DNA of 64,000 bases from Cupriavidus sp. BIS7 (GTDB lineage: Bacteria; Pseudomonadota; Gammaproteobacteria; Burkholderiales; Burkholderiaceae): contig NZ_ALOU01000005.1 of the NCBI RefSeq assembly GCF_000292345.1, forward strand, positions 85,630-149,629, given 5' to 3'. The notes beneath the pieces were generated by a model. The model had not been told where the DNA came from, did no database searches, and was given only the letters and a program-made list of their open reading frames with translations. Below, piece by piece: positions 8,788-16,971 of the stretch (positions are counted from its first letter, which is position 1; each line of letters starts with the position of its first letter). The position numbers were made by a program, and so were the translations under genes.

Positions 8788-9324
8788 TCAGCGCTTGATC
8801 TTGCTGAGCGGGTGCTCGGGCGGATAGGTCGGCGTGATCGGCTTCCTGGAGCCGAGCATCACGCACATCAGCGCGTCTTCCTCGCCGATATTGATTTCCT
8901 CGCGGTACACGCCCGGCGGCACCGATACCAGGTCACGATCGGTCAGGATCGTCTCGAAGCGCTCGCCGTCCTTTTCCAGGATCAGCTTGATCTTGCCGCG
9001 CATCACGAAGAACACCTCTTCCACGTCGGTGTGGATGTGCGACGGACCTTCGTGGCCGGCCGGGATGATCATCGTCGAGAACGTGAAGTGCTCGGACGGC
9101 ACGGTGTTCGTGTCCGCAGCCACGCCGGTGCCGCCCGTGCCGAGGTAGCGCATCTGCGCACGGCGGTACTTCGGGTCGTAGTCGGCCTGGAACTTCAGGG
9201 CATCCCAGTCGTAGCGGCGCGTGGAGAAGCGCGCAACGCGGGACTCCATCCATGAATCGAACGAGGCGCCATCGGGACGCTCCCAGCTACGCTTGATGTT
9301 TTCCTGTTGGGACAGATCGCTCAT
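8788..9324 (-). CDS. Cupin-domain protein
   Basis: A 178-residue single-cupin protein. Motif 1 has His96 and His98 in GPSHIHT plus Glu102/Glu103, so a divalent metal can probably bind; motif 2 is weaker (SVPPGVYREEIN). The N-terminal 60 residues are rich in charged and aromatic residues. It lies 17 bases after an SDR gene and 51 bases before the IclR gene. Cupins in aromatic operons are often metal-dependent dioxygenases, decarboxylases or isomerases; which of these it is cannot be decided here. Confidence 0.85.
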   Translation of the reverse strand: MSDLSQQENIKRSWERPDGASFDSWMESRVARFSTRRYDWDALKFQADYDPKYRRAQMRYLGTGGTGVAADTNTVPSEHFTFSTMIIPAGHEGPSHIHTDVEEVFFVMRGKIKLILEKDGERFETILTDRDLVSVPPGVYREEINIGEEDALMCVMLGSRKPITPTYPPEHPLSKIKR

Positions 9325-9341
9325 TTGGATTTCCTTGGGTT

Positions 9342-10115
9342 TCAGTGCATGACAAAGCCGCCGTTGACCGCCAGCGTCTGGCCGGTCACGAAACGGGAAA
9401 GGTCGGACAGCGCGAACAGCACGGCGCCGCAGACGTCATCGGGAAGTTGCTCGCGCTGGATCGCGCGCTGGCTGCGGTACAGGTCGTGCCGGTGTTGCGG
9501 CACGTATTCGGTGGCTTCCACGAGCGTCAGGCCCGGCGCCACGGCGTTGACCGTGATCTGCGCATCGCCAAGTTCGCGGGCCAGCGAGCGGGTCATGCCG
9601 ATGATGGCGCTCTTGCTTGCCACGTAGGCCAGCAGGTTCGGTGCGCCCCACAGCGGCGTGTCCGATGCCAGGTTGACGACGGCGCCGCGGCCGCTGGCGC
9701 GCAGCGCGGGCGTGCAGGCCGCGGTCATCAGCCACGTGCCGCGCACGTTGACGTTCATCACGCGGTCCCACGTGGCAACGTCGAGTGCGGTGGCATCGCG
9801 GCCGCCCGAATCGGTCACCGCGCCGTTGTTGACCAGGCCGTCGAGCCCGCCCAGCGCATCCGCCGCGGCGCTGGCGCATGCCTGCACCGATGCGGGGTCC
9901 TGCAGATCCAGCGTCAGCGGCACGGCGTTGAAGCCGCGTGCCCGCAGCGCGTCGGCGGACTCCTGCACGCGATCGGCAAGGATGTCGGCCATTGCCACGC
10001 TACCGCCCGCTTCGACGATCGCGGTTGCAAAGGCCAACCCCAGGCCGCGCGCGGCGCCGGTGACCAGCACCTTGCGGCCCGCCAGCAGGTTGGAAGTGGA
10101 AATCGAATCAAGCAT
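9342..10115 (-). CDS. SDR-family oxidoreductase
   Basis: A 257-residue classical short-chain dehydrogenase with all the usual elements: TGAARGLG (19-26) for NAD(P), NNGAV (96-100), Ser151, and Tyr164-x3-Lys168. It probably oxidises or reduces an alcohol or cis-diol intermediate made by the adjacent Rieske oxygenase. Its ATG overlaps the end of the Rieske oxygenase gene by eight bases (ATGCTTGA). In contrast to the second SDR of this operon, its active site is intact. Confidence 0.92.
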   Translation of the reverse strand: MLDSISTSNLLAGRKVLVTGAARGLGLAFATAIVEAGGSVAMADILADRVQESADALRARGFNAVPLTLDLQDPASVQACASAAADALGGLDGLVNNGAVTDSGGRDATALDVATWDRVMNVNVRGTWLMTAACTPALRASGRGAVVNLASDTPLWGAPNLLAYVASKSAIIGMTRSLARELGDAQITVNAVAPGLTLVEATEYVPQHRHDLYRSQRAIQREQLPDDVCGAVLFALSDLSRFVTGQTLAVNGGFVMH

Positions 10116-11169
10116 GCTTCGCGACTCCGCCTACCGCAGCAGGCTGCAGCATGGCCACCGGTTCGTCGGCCACCTCGGCGTCGGCGCGGCGCTTCAGCAG
10201 ACGGCGCACACGCGTGACGCCGGCATCGTGCGCATACAGCATCTCGTGATCGCGCGCGTTCGGCGCCATCGATTCCAGCACCACGCGGTCCTGCTCGAGC
10301 ACGTCCCAGTGCAGGCCCTCCAGACGGTTGCGATACAGGAAGCGCCACACATCGCGCTCCCAGCCCTGCACGTGGCGGGTACGCCAGAAGAACACCAGGC
10401 AGTGATCCTCGTCGACCGGCGTGGCCATGCCAATGATGCCGAACGGACCGCCCGGGCCAACCTTCTGGCGATAGGGGATGGACAGGCGCAGCCACAGCGT
10501 GCCGGTCTCGCCGAACTCCACCCAGTCGAAGTTCACGCCGCGCTGGCCGGTCTTCTCGAAGATCAGGCCCGAGTTGGTCTCCACCACCTGCATCACGGCC
10601 GACTTCTCGCCGCTGGCCATCGAGTGCGACACCGCGTGCAGGTAGGCGCCATGCATCGGGTCCATGACGTTGTCGATCGCGTAGCGGTAGTTGCAGTCCC
10701 AGTGCGCCACGCACAGGAAATTGCTGTGTTCGGGGTTCTCCAGCTCTTCGGGCAGGCGCAGCGCGTCAGCCTCCGTCGGGGCGCGGTCGCCGAACCACAT
10801 GAAGATGGCGCCGGCCTTCTCCTGCACCGGATAGCTGCGCACGCAGGTGCGGCCTTCCAGCGGGCAGTTCTCCACGGCCGGCACGCTCTTGACCTGGCCG
10901 TCGCCGCCGATTTCCACGCCGTGGTACCAGCAGGCCACGCGGTCGCCGAGGTTCCAGCCCATCGACAGGCGCGCGCCGCGATGCGGGCAGCGGTCTTCCA
11001 GCGCGCTGAGCTGTCCGGCGTTGTCACGCCAGATGACGATGTTCTGGCTCAGGCGCGTGATGCCGATCGGGGCGTGCGTGACTTGCCACGACGCCGCCAC
11101 GGGGTACCAGTAGTTGCGCAGACCGCTGTTCAGGCGCGCTTCGGCGCGTGCTTGCTTGTTCGATTCCAT
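10108..11169 (-). CDS. Rieske non-heme iron oxygenase, catalytic subunit
   Basis: A 353-residue terminal oxygenase of the phthalate 4,5-dioxygenase/vanillate demethylase type. The Rieske cluster ligands are Cys61-x-His63 and Cys80-x2-His83; the mononuclear iron site is marked by DNVMDPMHG with His173 and His178. It would hydroxylate a ring or remove an O- or N-alkyl group, using electrons from the reductase encoded at 1063-2019. No beta subunit gene is present, as expected for this homotrimeric class. This is the second gene of the operon and defines it as an oxidative catabolic pathway. The substrate is unknown. Confidence 0.93.
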   Translation of the reverse strand: MESNKQARAEARLNSGLRNYWYPVAASWQVTHAPIGITRLSQNIVIWRDNAGQLSALEDRCPHRGARLSMGWNLGDRVACWYHGVEIGGDGQVKSVPAVENCPLEGRTCVRSYPVQEKAGAIFMWFGDRAPTEADALRLPEELENPEHSNFLCVAHWDCNYRYAIDNVMDPMHGAYLHAVSHSMASGEKSAVMQVVETNSGLIFEKTGQRGVNFDWVEFGETGTLWLRLSIPYRQKVGPGGPFGIIGMATPVDEDHCLVFFWRTRHVQGWERDVWRFLYRNRLEGLHWDVLEQDRVVLESMAPNARDHEMLYAHDAGVTRVRRLLKRRADAEVADEPVAMLQPAAVGGVAKHA

Positions 11170-11240
11170 GTCTCGCTCTCTCGCTCTTTCTCGCTTCTAT
11201 TTGCGGTTATCGCTTGTGGTCCTGGGTCTTGGCCGACCGC

Positions 11241-11561
11241 TCAAGCGCCCAGGCGGCGCATTTCGGCAAGGAAGCCTTCCTCGGTCCACGGCTGGCCATC
11301 GGCGGCCAGGAAGCCGGCGCGGTTGAACGCGCGCACCACGTCTTCCGGCGACTTCGCGCCGCCTTCGAATGCGGCTTCCAGCGCGTCGCCCAGTGCGTTC
11401 TCGTAGGCGGAGGGCACGGCGGCGCGCGTCTGCCAGACGATGTTGGGTACGTGGCCCGGCTTCTCGATATGACCCTTGCCGGCGACGTTGTTGGGCGAGG
11501 GACGCTCCCAGGGCACCAGGTTCGGGTTGTACGCGAGGCTTTCCATTGCGTTTTGCTCCAT
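11241..11561 (-). CDS. Small protein with recombinase-like helix-turn-helix segment
   Basis: A 106-residue protein heading the operon. The N-terminal half is polar and Pro/Asn-rich (NPNLVPWERPSPNN). The C-terminal 40 residues (SPEDVVRAFNRAG, then DGQPWTEEGFLAEMR) have the look of the small helical domain found near the C-terminus of serine-recombinase DNA-binding regions, in which a plain helix pair surrounds a short turn. There is no catalytic motif. It lies 71 bases upstream of the Rieske oxygenase. It may be an accessory subunit or a small regulator; function unknown. Confidence 0.7.
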   Translation of the reverse strand: MEQNAMESLAYNPNLVPWERPSPNNVAGKGHIEKPGHVPNIVWQTRAAVPSAYENALGDALEAAFEGGAKSPEDVVRAFNRAGFLAADGQPWTEEGFLAEMRRLGA

Positions 11562-11849
11562 GGCTTTCTGTGTGGGGGACGGCTGGCGGGATGCCTTGTC
11601 TACCGTGTCTCCGGTGTCGCGCTCACCGGTATGTCTTCCGTTGAGCGTTTTACCTATGAAACGTGAGTTTAAATATTGAACACAGATACGACTATAGACA
11701 ACCGGGCTTCAAAAATTGACTAGGGTTAACCCGTCAGCGGGAGGGTGATGATCGATAGCCGACCATCGGCGGCGGTGAAAAGCGGCGCCTTGCCGATCCG
11801 CGTGACGAATTGGCGGCTCGGTTTGGCGGCTCTGGCGATGCCGGACCGA
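11562..11849 (-). promoter_or_regulatory. Upstream region of the Rieske oxygenase operon
   Basis: This 288-base stretch lies between the operon's first gene and the end of a lipoprotein gene. It must hold the operon promoter on the minus strand. Around 11660-11705 the DNA is AT-rich; reading the minus strand, TTGTCT and CAATAT are spaced by 17 bases, a weak sigma70-like pair. The imperfect palindrome at 11667-11681 overlaps it. Promoter identity is inferred. Confidence 0.4.
11667..11681. promoter_or_regulatory. Candidate IclR operator (imperfect palindrome)
   Basis: GTTTAAATATTGAAC is a 15-base imperfect inverted repeat with outer arms GTTxAA/TTxAAC, about 105 bases upstream of the first gene of the catabolic operon. 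Its size and symmetry suit an IclR-type dimer, and an IclR gene is inside the operon. No binding has been shown. Confidence 0.35.
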
Positions 11850-12263
11850 TCAGGGCGCGTGGCCTTGCGGTGCCGGTGCCGGCGGCGGCGTGTTGGGCTT
11901 GTAGTTGGCAGGTGGTGTCGCGGGCGGCGCCGCAATCATCGGGCCGTAGACCGGGACCCGGTGTCCGCTGGCGTACATGCACTGAACGTAGGCAGCGTCG
12001 TACTGCTGCTGCGCGTCGTCGCCGGCGTAGCTTGTGCTGCTTGTGCTGCTTGCACCGGCCGCCGAGGTGGACGCCTGATGCGAACTCACCCCGCTGAGCT
12101 GGCCCAGCGCGAACTGCCGGCAGTTGCGGTCATCGCCGCGAAACTGGTCGAGCGACTTGTTGGTGCCAGGAAGCGCCATCACGCTGGGGCCCGACGGCAT
12201 TGACGTGCAGGCGCCCAGCACGGATGCGGCCGCCAGCAGGAGCGGAACGGAACGCGGCTTCAT
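11850..12263 (-). CDS. Putative small lipoprotein
   Basis: A 137-residue exported protein. Residues 1-18 form a lipoprotein signal with lipobox LGAC (Cys19). The mature part has a conserved-looking core (FRGDDRNCRQFALGQ, then QYDAAYVQCMYASG) with two Cys that could pair, and a Pro-rich tail of about 25 residues. It resembles envelope proteins annotated as glycine-zipper-family relatives, but no Gly zipper is present here. Function unknown. It lies on the same strand as the next small exported gene, 46 bases downstream of it. Confidence 0.7.
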   Translation of the reverse strand: MKPRSVPLLLAAASVLGACTSMPSGPSVMALPGTNKSLDQFRGDDRNCRQFALGQLSGVSSHQASTSAAGASSTSSTSYAGDDAQQQYDAAYVQCMYASGHRVPVYGPMIAAPPATPPANYKPNTPPPAPAPQGHAP

Positions 12264-12309
12264 CGATACCTCGGCATCATGGCGGCATCAGGACAGCATC
12301 CGGGCAACA

Positions 12310-12804
12310 TCAGGACGACGGTTGGGCCGGCACCGTTTGCCAGCCGCCCGGGCACTCCTTGACGTACGGGTAATAGCCATCGGGCTGGTCGCAGTGGTAC
12401 CACCACGCGTTCGCGGACGCGCCATCCGAACCATCGCCCTTTTCGATGTATTGCGCCGGGGGCGCGTAGTAGCCAGGGTAACCAGCCGGATACGGCCAGC
12501 CGTCGTAGTACGGATATCCCCACCACCACCAGCCTGGCCAGGCGCCGCCCACGAAGAAGACCGCGTGCCCATGCCCATGATGGAAACCGTCGTGGTGAAA
12601 GCCGTCGTGGTGGAAGCCATCGTGACCATGGAAGCCGCCGCCCTGCATGCCACCCATGCCACCGCCCTGCATGCCGCCACCGTGCATGCCACCGCCCCCG
12701 CCGCCGCCACTGCCGCGACCCGCTGCCAGCGTTGGACCGCCGGCGGCCAAGGCCGCCCCTGCCACGAATGCCAGGGCGATCCTGCATAACCCGCGCCCGT
12801 TCAT
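12310..12804 (-). CDS. Gly/His-rich exported protein with HDGFHH repeats
   Basis: A 164-residue secreted protein. A signal peptide of about 28 residues (ALAAGGPTLAA) is followed by a Gly/Met-rich run, then three consecutive His-Asp-Gly-Phe-His units, a WWWW tryptophan cluster and a Pro/Tyr-rich segment. A C-terminal region (WWYHCDQPDGYYPYVKEC) resembles a motif common in small proteobacterial exported proteins. The start is the ATG at 12804, with AGGGGA seven to nine bases upstream. The clustered His and Cys suggest metal or surface binding, but this is inference from composition only. Confidence 0.75.
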   Translation of the reverse strand: MNGRGLCRIALAFVAGAALAAGGPTLAAGRGSGGGGGGGMHGGGMQGGGMGGMQGGGFHGHDGFHHDGFHHDGFHHGHGHAVFFVGGAWPGWWWWGYPYYDGWPYPAGYPGYYAPPAQYIEKGDGSDGASANAWWYHCDQPDGYYPYVKECPGGWQTVPAQPSS

Positions 12805-12952
12805 GATGTGTCCCCTGCCTTGCTGTGGAGCGTCGGAGGATCTGGCGCTTTCCGCAATCCACTGACACGACACTCGGCGACACCTGGCCCCGGAAGGCAC
12901 AGTTCCGCTATCTGGTAAACCGCAGGCGCGTCGGATTTATTCCATCGGCCGA

Positions 12953-13831
12953 TCAGGCAGGTACGGCCGCGCGGATCACACGCGCCACGGCTTGCGGCTG
13001 TTCGATGTAGCAGGCGTGGCCGGCGTCGGGGATCAGATGGAAAGGCATGCCGAAGCGCTGGGCCAGCGCGTTCGACGCGGCGGGCGTGGTCACGATGTCC
13101 TCGGCGCCGCACCCCACTTCTACTGAACTGGTTTGCTGCGCCAGATAGCCGCCGATATCGTCGCCGCACAGCAGCGCCACCGCCTGCCGATAGCCGTCGG
13201 GGTTCAGGCGCCGCATGTTCCAGCGCACCCAGCCCTGGGCATCCGCCGTGGCAGCCGGACTCAACAGCCGCGTGGCCCCGCGTTGCGCCAGCCCGTCGAC
13301 ACCCAGGGTTTCCAGCGCTTCGATTCGTTGCCGGGCCACTTCGTGCGACTTGTCTTCCTTCCCAGCGGCACCGTATCCCAATGCGGGACTGAGCAGCAGG
13401 AAACGCCCGGGCTGCATGGCGGCCGGGGCGTGCGCCGCGTAGCCCGATGCCATCAGCGCGCCAAGCGAATGGCCGACGATCAGGTCCGGGCGCACCTGCA
13501 GCGCAGTCAGCAACTGCTCCAGCCGCAGCGCGTAGTCGCGTGCGGTGGGTGCCGCCATCGGCAACGGACTCGACTGCCCATAGCCGGGCGCATCCCACGC
13601 AATCACGCGCGCTTCCGCGGCCAGCAGGCTTGCGCAAGGCAGCCAAGACGCCGCGCCGGAACTGATGCCGTGCAGCAGCACCACGACCGGCCCACGTGTT
13701 CCGCCAACGCGGCAGGCAACGCGGGCGCCATCGCCGCCAACCATGACCAGCCGCTCGGCGAAATGGCTATCAAGTGCTGCAAGCACGTCCGCACCAGGAT
13801 CGAGTGCACGAAGAGCCGCGTTGTGTTCCAT
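12953..13831 (-). CDS. Alpha/beta hydrolase
   Basis: A 292-residue alpha/beta hydrolase. The oxyanion motif LLHGISSG begins at residue 52, the nucleophile elbow GHSLGA places Ser122, and the C-terminal His is in DAGHACY; an acidic residue lies in GAEDIV. Related proteins hydrolyse esters, enol-lactones (PcaD-like) or ring-cleavage C-C bonds (MhpC-like). It is divergent from the porin/Bug receptor pair with 287 bases between, so a shared control region is likely. The substrate is not evident. Confidence 0.88.
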   Translation of the reverse strand: MEHNAALRALDPGADVLAALDSHFAERLVMVGGDGARVACRVGGTRGPVVVLLHGISSGAASWLPCASLLAAEARVIAWDAPGYGQSSPLPMAAPTARDYALRLEQLLTALQVRPDLIVGHSLGALMASGYAAHAPAAMQPGRFLLLSPALGYGAAGKEDKSHEVARQRIEALETLGVDGLAQRGATRLLSPAATADAQGWVRWNMRRLNPDGYRQAVALLCGDDIGGYLAQQTSSVEVGCGAEDIVTTPAASNALAQRFGMPFHLIPDAGHACYIEQPQAVARVIRAAVPA

Positions 13832-14118
13832 ATATGAAATTGGTGTTTGCGAATAAAACCTCTCGACTATAGGCGTTCGATTCGTGGCCGTGGGATCGGG
13901 GTAAACGAGGAAGGGAACTCCCTTATCTACGTCGTACCGGCGCCTGTCTATATTTCGCTCAAGCGTTTCTTATGTTGTTCATTGTTTTACTAATGGAACA
14001 CAAGAACGATGGCGGCAGCCCCCATACCGTTGCCGGCGGAAGCGCCCAAAGAGCCCCCCCCCCTTTTAGAGCTCCCCCATAGAGCCCACAAGACAGAACT
14101 AGAGAAGGAAACGGTTAG
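13832..14118. promoter_or_regulatory. Divergent control region between hydrolase and porin
   Basis: This 287-base gap holds promoters for both directions. It contains an imperfect inverted repeat at 13976-13999 (TGTTC-ATT facing AAT-GGAACA) and a run of ten C residues at 14054-14063 in the porin's presumed 5' leader. A GAGAAGGAAA ribosome site precedes the porin start. No confident sigma70 promoter could be fixed. Confidence 0.4.
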
Positions 14119-15216
14119 ATGAAGATCGGAAAGATTGCGGCGGGCCTGCTCGCTGCCGCGCCACTGCTGGCTGGCGCCCAGTCGTCCGTCACCATGTATG
14201 GCGTGGTGGACACTGGCATTGAATACGTGAGCAACGTTGGCGCAGCCGGCAACGGCGTGGTTCGCATGAATACGCTGACCGGCACCGTGCCTTCCCGCTG
14301 GGGCATGCGTGGCACCGAGGATCTGGGCAACGGCTTGAAGAGCGTGTTCGTGCTGGAAGGCGGCTTTGCACCCGATTCCGGTTCTGCCAACCAGGGCGGC
14401 CGCCTGTTCGGCCGCCAGGCACTGGTGGGTCTTTCTTCCAGCCAGTGGGGCCAGATCTCGTTCGGCCGCCAGTACACCATGCTGTTCTGGGCCACGCTCG
14501 ATCCGGACATCCTGGGCCCGAACGCCTACGGTTCCGGTTCGCTCGACAGCTACCTGCCCAACACGCGGGCTGACAACGCCGTGGCCTACAAGGGCACGTT
14601 CGGCGGCCTGACCGTCGGCGCAACGTACAGCTTTGGCCGCGACACCGTCAATGCCGGCCCAAGCCCGTCTGGGTCCAACTGCGCCGGCGAGGTTCCGGGC
14701 AACCCGAGCCAGTGCCGCGAGTGGTCGGCCTTGATCGGCTGGGACCAGAAATGGTGGGGCATCACCGCCGCCTACGACTCGCAGCGCGGTGGCCCGGGCG
14801 CGTTCGGCGGCCTGACCAGCAGCAGCCTGCGTGATGACCGCGCATCGCTGGCCGGCTACGTGCTGCTCGATCGCACAAAGATCGGTGCCGGCGTGATCCG
14901 CCGCAACAATCAGGGCAGCCCCACCCCGCTCTCCGAGCTCTACTACGTCGGCGCGGCCTACGACATCACGCCTGCCTTCACGCTGGCCGGCCAGCTCTAC
15001 TACCTGAACTACCAGAGCAGCCCCAATCGCGCGATGCTGTACGCCGTGCGCGGCATGTACAACTTCAGCAAGCGCACCGCCGTGTATGCCACCGCCGGCT
15101 ACATCAACAACGACGGCACGCTGGCAATGTCCGTGAGCGGCGCGCAGGCCGGCGCCAATCCGAAGCCGGGCGGCAACCAGTTCGGCGCGATGATCGGCAT
15201 CAAGCACATCTTCTGA
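14119..15216 (+). CDS. Trimeric outer-membrane porin (Burkholderiales type)
   Basis: A 365-residue general porin of the OmpC-like family common in Burkholderiales. The signal peptide ends LLAGAQ (about res. 20). The mature N-terminus SSVTMYGVVDTG, the RWGMRGTEDLGNG turn and the C-terminal IGIKHIF ending in Phe are family marks for a 16-strand beta barrel recognised by the BAM complex. It is followed after 20 bases by a Bug-type receptor gene, suggesting that the two act together in uptake of one organic acid. A C10 tract lies 55 bases upstream of the start. Confidence 0.93.
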   Translation: MKIGKIAAGLLAAAPLLAGAQSSVTMYGVVDTGIEYVSNVGAAGNGVVRMNTLTGTVPSRWGMRGTEDLGNGLKSVFVLEGGFAPDSGSANQGGRLFGRQALVGLSSSQWGQISFGRQYTMLFWATLDPDILGPNAYGSGSLDSYLPNTRADNAVAYKGTFGGLTVGATYSFGRDTVNAGPSPSGSNCAGEVPGNPSQCREWSALIGWDQKWWGITAAYDSQRGGPGAFGGLTSSSLRDDRASLAGYVLLDRTKIGAGVIRRNNQGSPTPLSELYYVGAAYDITPAFTLAGQLYYLNYQSSPNRAMLYAVRGMYNFSKRTAVYATAGYINNDGTLAMSVSGAQAGANPKPGGNQFGAMIGIKHIF

Positions 15217-15236
15217 GCATGAAAGGCGCCACGAAC

Positions 15237-16235
15237 ATGAACAAGAATGTCCGCCGCACCATGCTCTCCGCCATCGGCATTGCGCTGGGGGCCGCTGTTA
15301 TTGGCGTTTCCGCACCGGCGCTGGCCCAGGGTGGTTATCCCAACAAGCCGATCACGATCGTGGTGGCCTACCCGCCCGGCGGCGATACCGACGTGCTGGC
15401 CCGCCTGATGGCGGAAAAGCTCGCCGCTCGCCTGAAGCAGTCGGTCGTGGTGGAAAACCGCACGGGCGCCGCCGGCACCATCGGCAGCGCCTATGTGGCG
15501 CGCACCGCTGCCGACGGCTACACGCTGCTGATTGCGCCGAACACCGTGTCCATCGCGCCGCTGGTGCTGAAGGCTGGCACGGGCGCGAACTACGACGTGC
15601 AGAACGACTTCACGCCCATCGCGCAGATCGGCACGCAATCGCTGTTCGTGGTGGTCAGCAAGACCACCGGCATCACGAAAATGAGCGATCTGGTGGCGCG
15701 CGCCAAGGCTGGCAAGGTGGAGACGTACGCAACGCCGGGCAACGGATCGCCAATGCACATCATGGGCGAGATGTTCAACAAGTCAGCCAGTGTGAAGATC
15801 TCGCAGGTGCCCTATCGCGGCACCGCACCGGCGATCGTCGACGTGCTGGGCGGCCAGGTACCGATGACCTACGTCACCTATGGCGCGGTGGCGCAGTACG
15901 TGGGCAACGGCAGCCTGATACCGCTGGCCGTGGCCGACCAGAAGCGCTCGCCGTTTGCACCGAACGTACCGACGCTGGCCGAACTGGGCTACAAGGACGT
16001 GGAGATCGGCGCGTGGCAGGCGCTGCTGGCCCCGAAGAACCTGCCGCCCGAGATCGTCCGCACGCTCAACGGCCACGTCAACGAGATCCTCAAACAGCCC
16101 GACGTGATGGCGCGCATGGCAACCATCGCCGTGACGCCCGTGGGCGGCGAGCCCGCCGTGCTGCAGAAGCTGATTGCTTCCGATACGGCGCGCTACACGA
16201 AGCTCGTGAAGGAATTCGGGATTCAGGCTGATTGA
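15237..16235 (+). CDS. Bug/TctC-family periplasmic solute-binding protein
   Basis: A 332-residue periplasmic receptor. A signal peptide of about 31 residues ends APALAQ; the mature protein begins GGYPNKPITIVVAYPPGG, the hallmark of the Bug (Bordetella uptake gene) family. Further family motifs are VVENRTGAAG and PDGYT-like ADGYTLLIAP. Such receptors bind carboxylates for tripartite tricarboxylate transporters or act as sensors. No tctA/tctB genes are adjacent, which is normal for the expanded Bug families of Cupriavidus. The ATG at 15237 is preferred because a start at 15219 has no ribosome site. A strong terminator follows. Confidence 0.92.
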   Translation: MNKNVRRTMLSAIGIALGAAVIGVSAPALAQGGYPNKPITIVVAYPPGGDTDVLARLMAEKLAARLKQSVVVENRTGAAGTIGSAYVARTAADGYTLLIAPNTVSIAPLVLKAGTGANYDVQNDFTPIAQIGTQSLFVVVSKTTGITKMSDLVARAKAGKVETYATPGNGSPMHIMGEMFNKSASVKISQVPYRGTAPAIVDVLGGQVPMTYVTYGAVAQYVGNGSLIPLAVADQKRSPFAPNVPTLAELGYKDVEIGAWQALLAPKNLPPEIVRTLNGHVNEILKQPDVMARMATIAVTPVGGEPAVLQKLIASDTARYTKLVKEFGIQAD

Positions 16236-16278
16236 GGGATAGAGCCCCGCGCTAGTGTTTCACGAGGGTAGTACTCAC

Positions 16279-16308
16279 AGCCCGGCCAGGGATGGCCGGG
16301 CTTTTTTT
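16279..16308 (+). terminator. Rho-independent terminator after the Bug receptor
   Basis: A perfect 10-bp stem AGCCCGGCCA/TGGCCGGGCT with a GGGA loop is followed by a run of seven T. It ends the porin/receptor transcript. The next 180 bases contain no gene that I can support. Confidence 0.92.
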
Positions 16309-16492
16309 GCGTCATCACGAAGGGATTGAAGGTTGCAGGCCGACATCTGAGTCCCGCCTTGTCGCTGATGGTGCGCTCCGGTCGTGTCCCGATCTATCCG
16401 GGTCGGCCAGCCTATGACCGCTTCTGGCCGAACCCGGAAGTCAGAGGCCATCATCAAGGACGGTCCAACTGCGTTGCTGTGGCTAGCACGCT

Positions 16493-16957
16493 TCAGGTGC
16501 GCGTAAGTGGCGGCGCATGACGCGCCAGAAATCGGTCCAATTGGCCGGCGAACGCCTTGCTATCCTGCGTGGTGTATGGGGCTGGGCCGCCGGTATCAAC
16601 GCCTGAGCCACGGAGCTGGTCCATCACCTCTCGCATGGTCAGGCGCTCCTGAATGTTCTCACGGCTAAACCAGATCCCTCGCGGGTCGAGCACGTAGGCG
16701 CCTTTGCCAAGGGCGGCGGCGGCAAGGGGAATGTCCGCCGTAACCACGAGGTCCCCACTGCTGACCAGTTCGACGATACGATCATCGGCAGCGTCAAAGC
16801 CTGCGGGCACTTGAAGTGCCTTGATGAAGCGTGAAGGCGGCGTGCGCAAAAATTTGTTGGCTACCAGCGTGACGCACACTTCGACGCGCTGTGCGGCCCG
16901 AAACAACATCTCCTTGACGACAACCGGGCAGGCGTCTGCGTCAACCAGTACTTGCAT
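16493..16957 (-). CDS. YaiI/YqxD family protein (UPF0178, DUF188)
   Basis: A 154-residue protein of the widespread YaiI/YqxD family, of usual length. The N-terminus MQVLVDADACPV carries the conserved Asp pair of a PIN-like fold; later conserved parts are DDRIVELVSSGDLVVTADI and the KGAYVLDPRG segment. Biochemical function is not established for the family; a nuclease-like role is inferred from the fold. The ATG at 16957 is chosen because upstream residues do not match the family. It is the last gene of a minus-strand group starting with the FAD oxidase. Confidence 0.9.
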   Translation of the reverse strand: MQVLVDADACPVVVKEMLFRAAQRVEVCVTLVANKFLRTPPSRFIKALQVPAGFDAADDRIVELVSSGDLVVTADIPLAAAALGKGAYVLDPRGIWFSRENIQERLTMREVMDQLRGSGVDTGGPAPYTTQDSKAFAGQLDRFLARHAPPLTRT

Positions 16958-16971
16958 CGCGGCATTTCCTA

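Noticed and set aside
6889..9255. A 788-codon plus-strand frame
   Set aside because: Antisense shadow of the ThDP, SDR, IclR and cupin genes; no motif or ribosome site.
12801..13646. A 281-codon minus-strand frame
   Set aside because: Out-of-frame shadow of the alpha/beta hydrolase gene, which has an intact GHSLG elbow.
16310..16492. Possible gene or repeat after the Bug receptor terminator
   Set aside because: Short frames exist on both strands, but none has a ribosome site or known domain; no second copy of the sequence occurs in the window.
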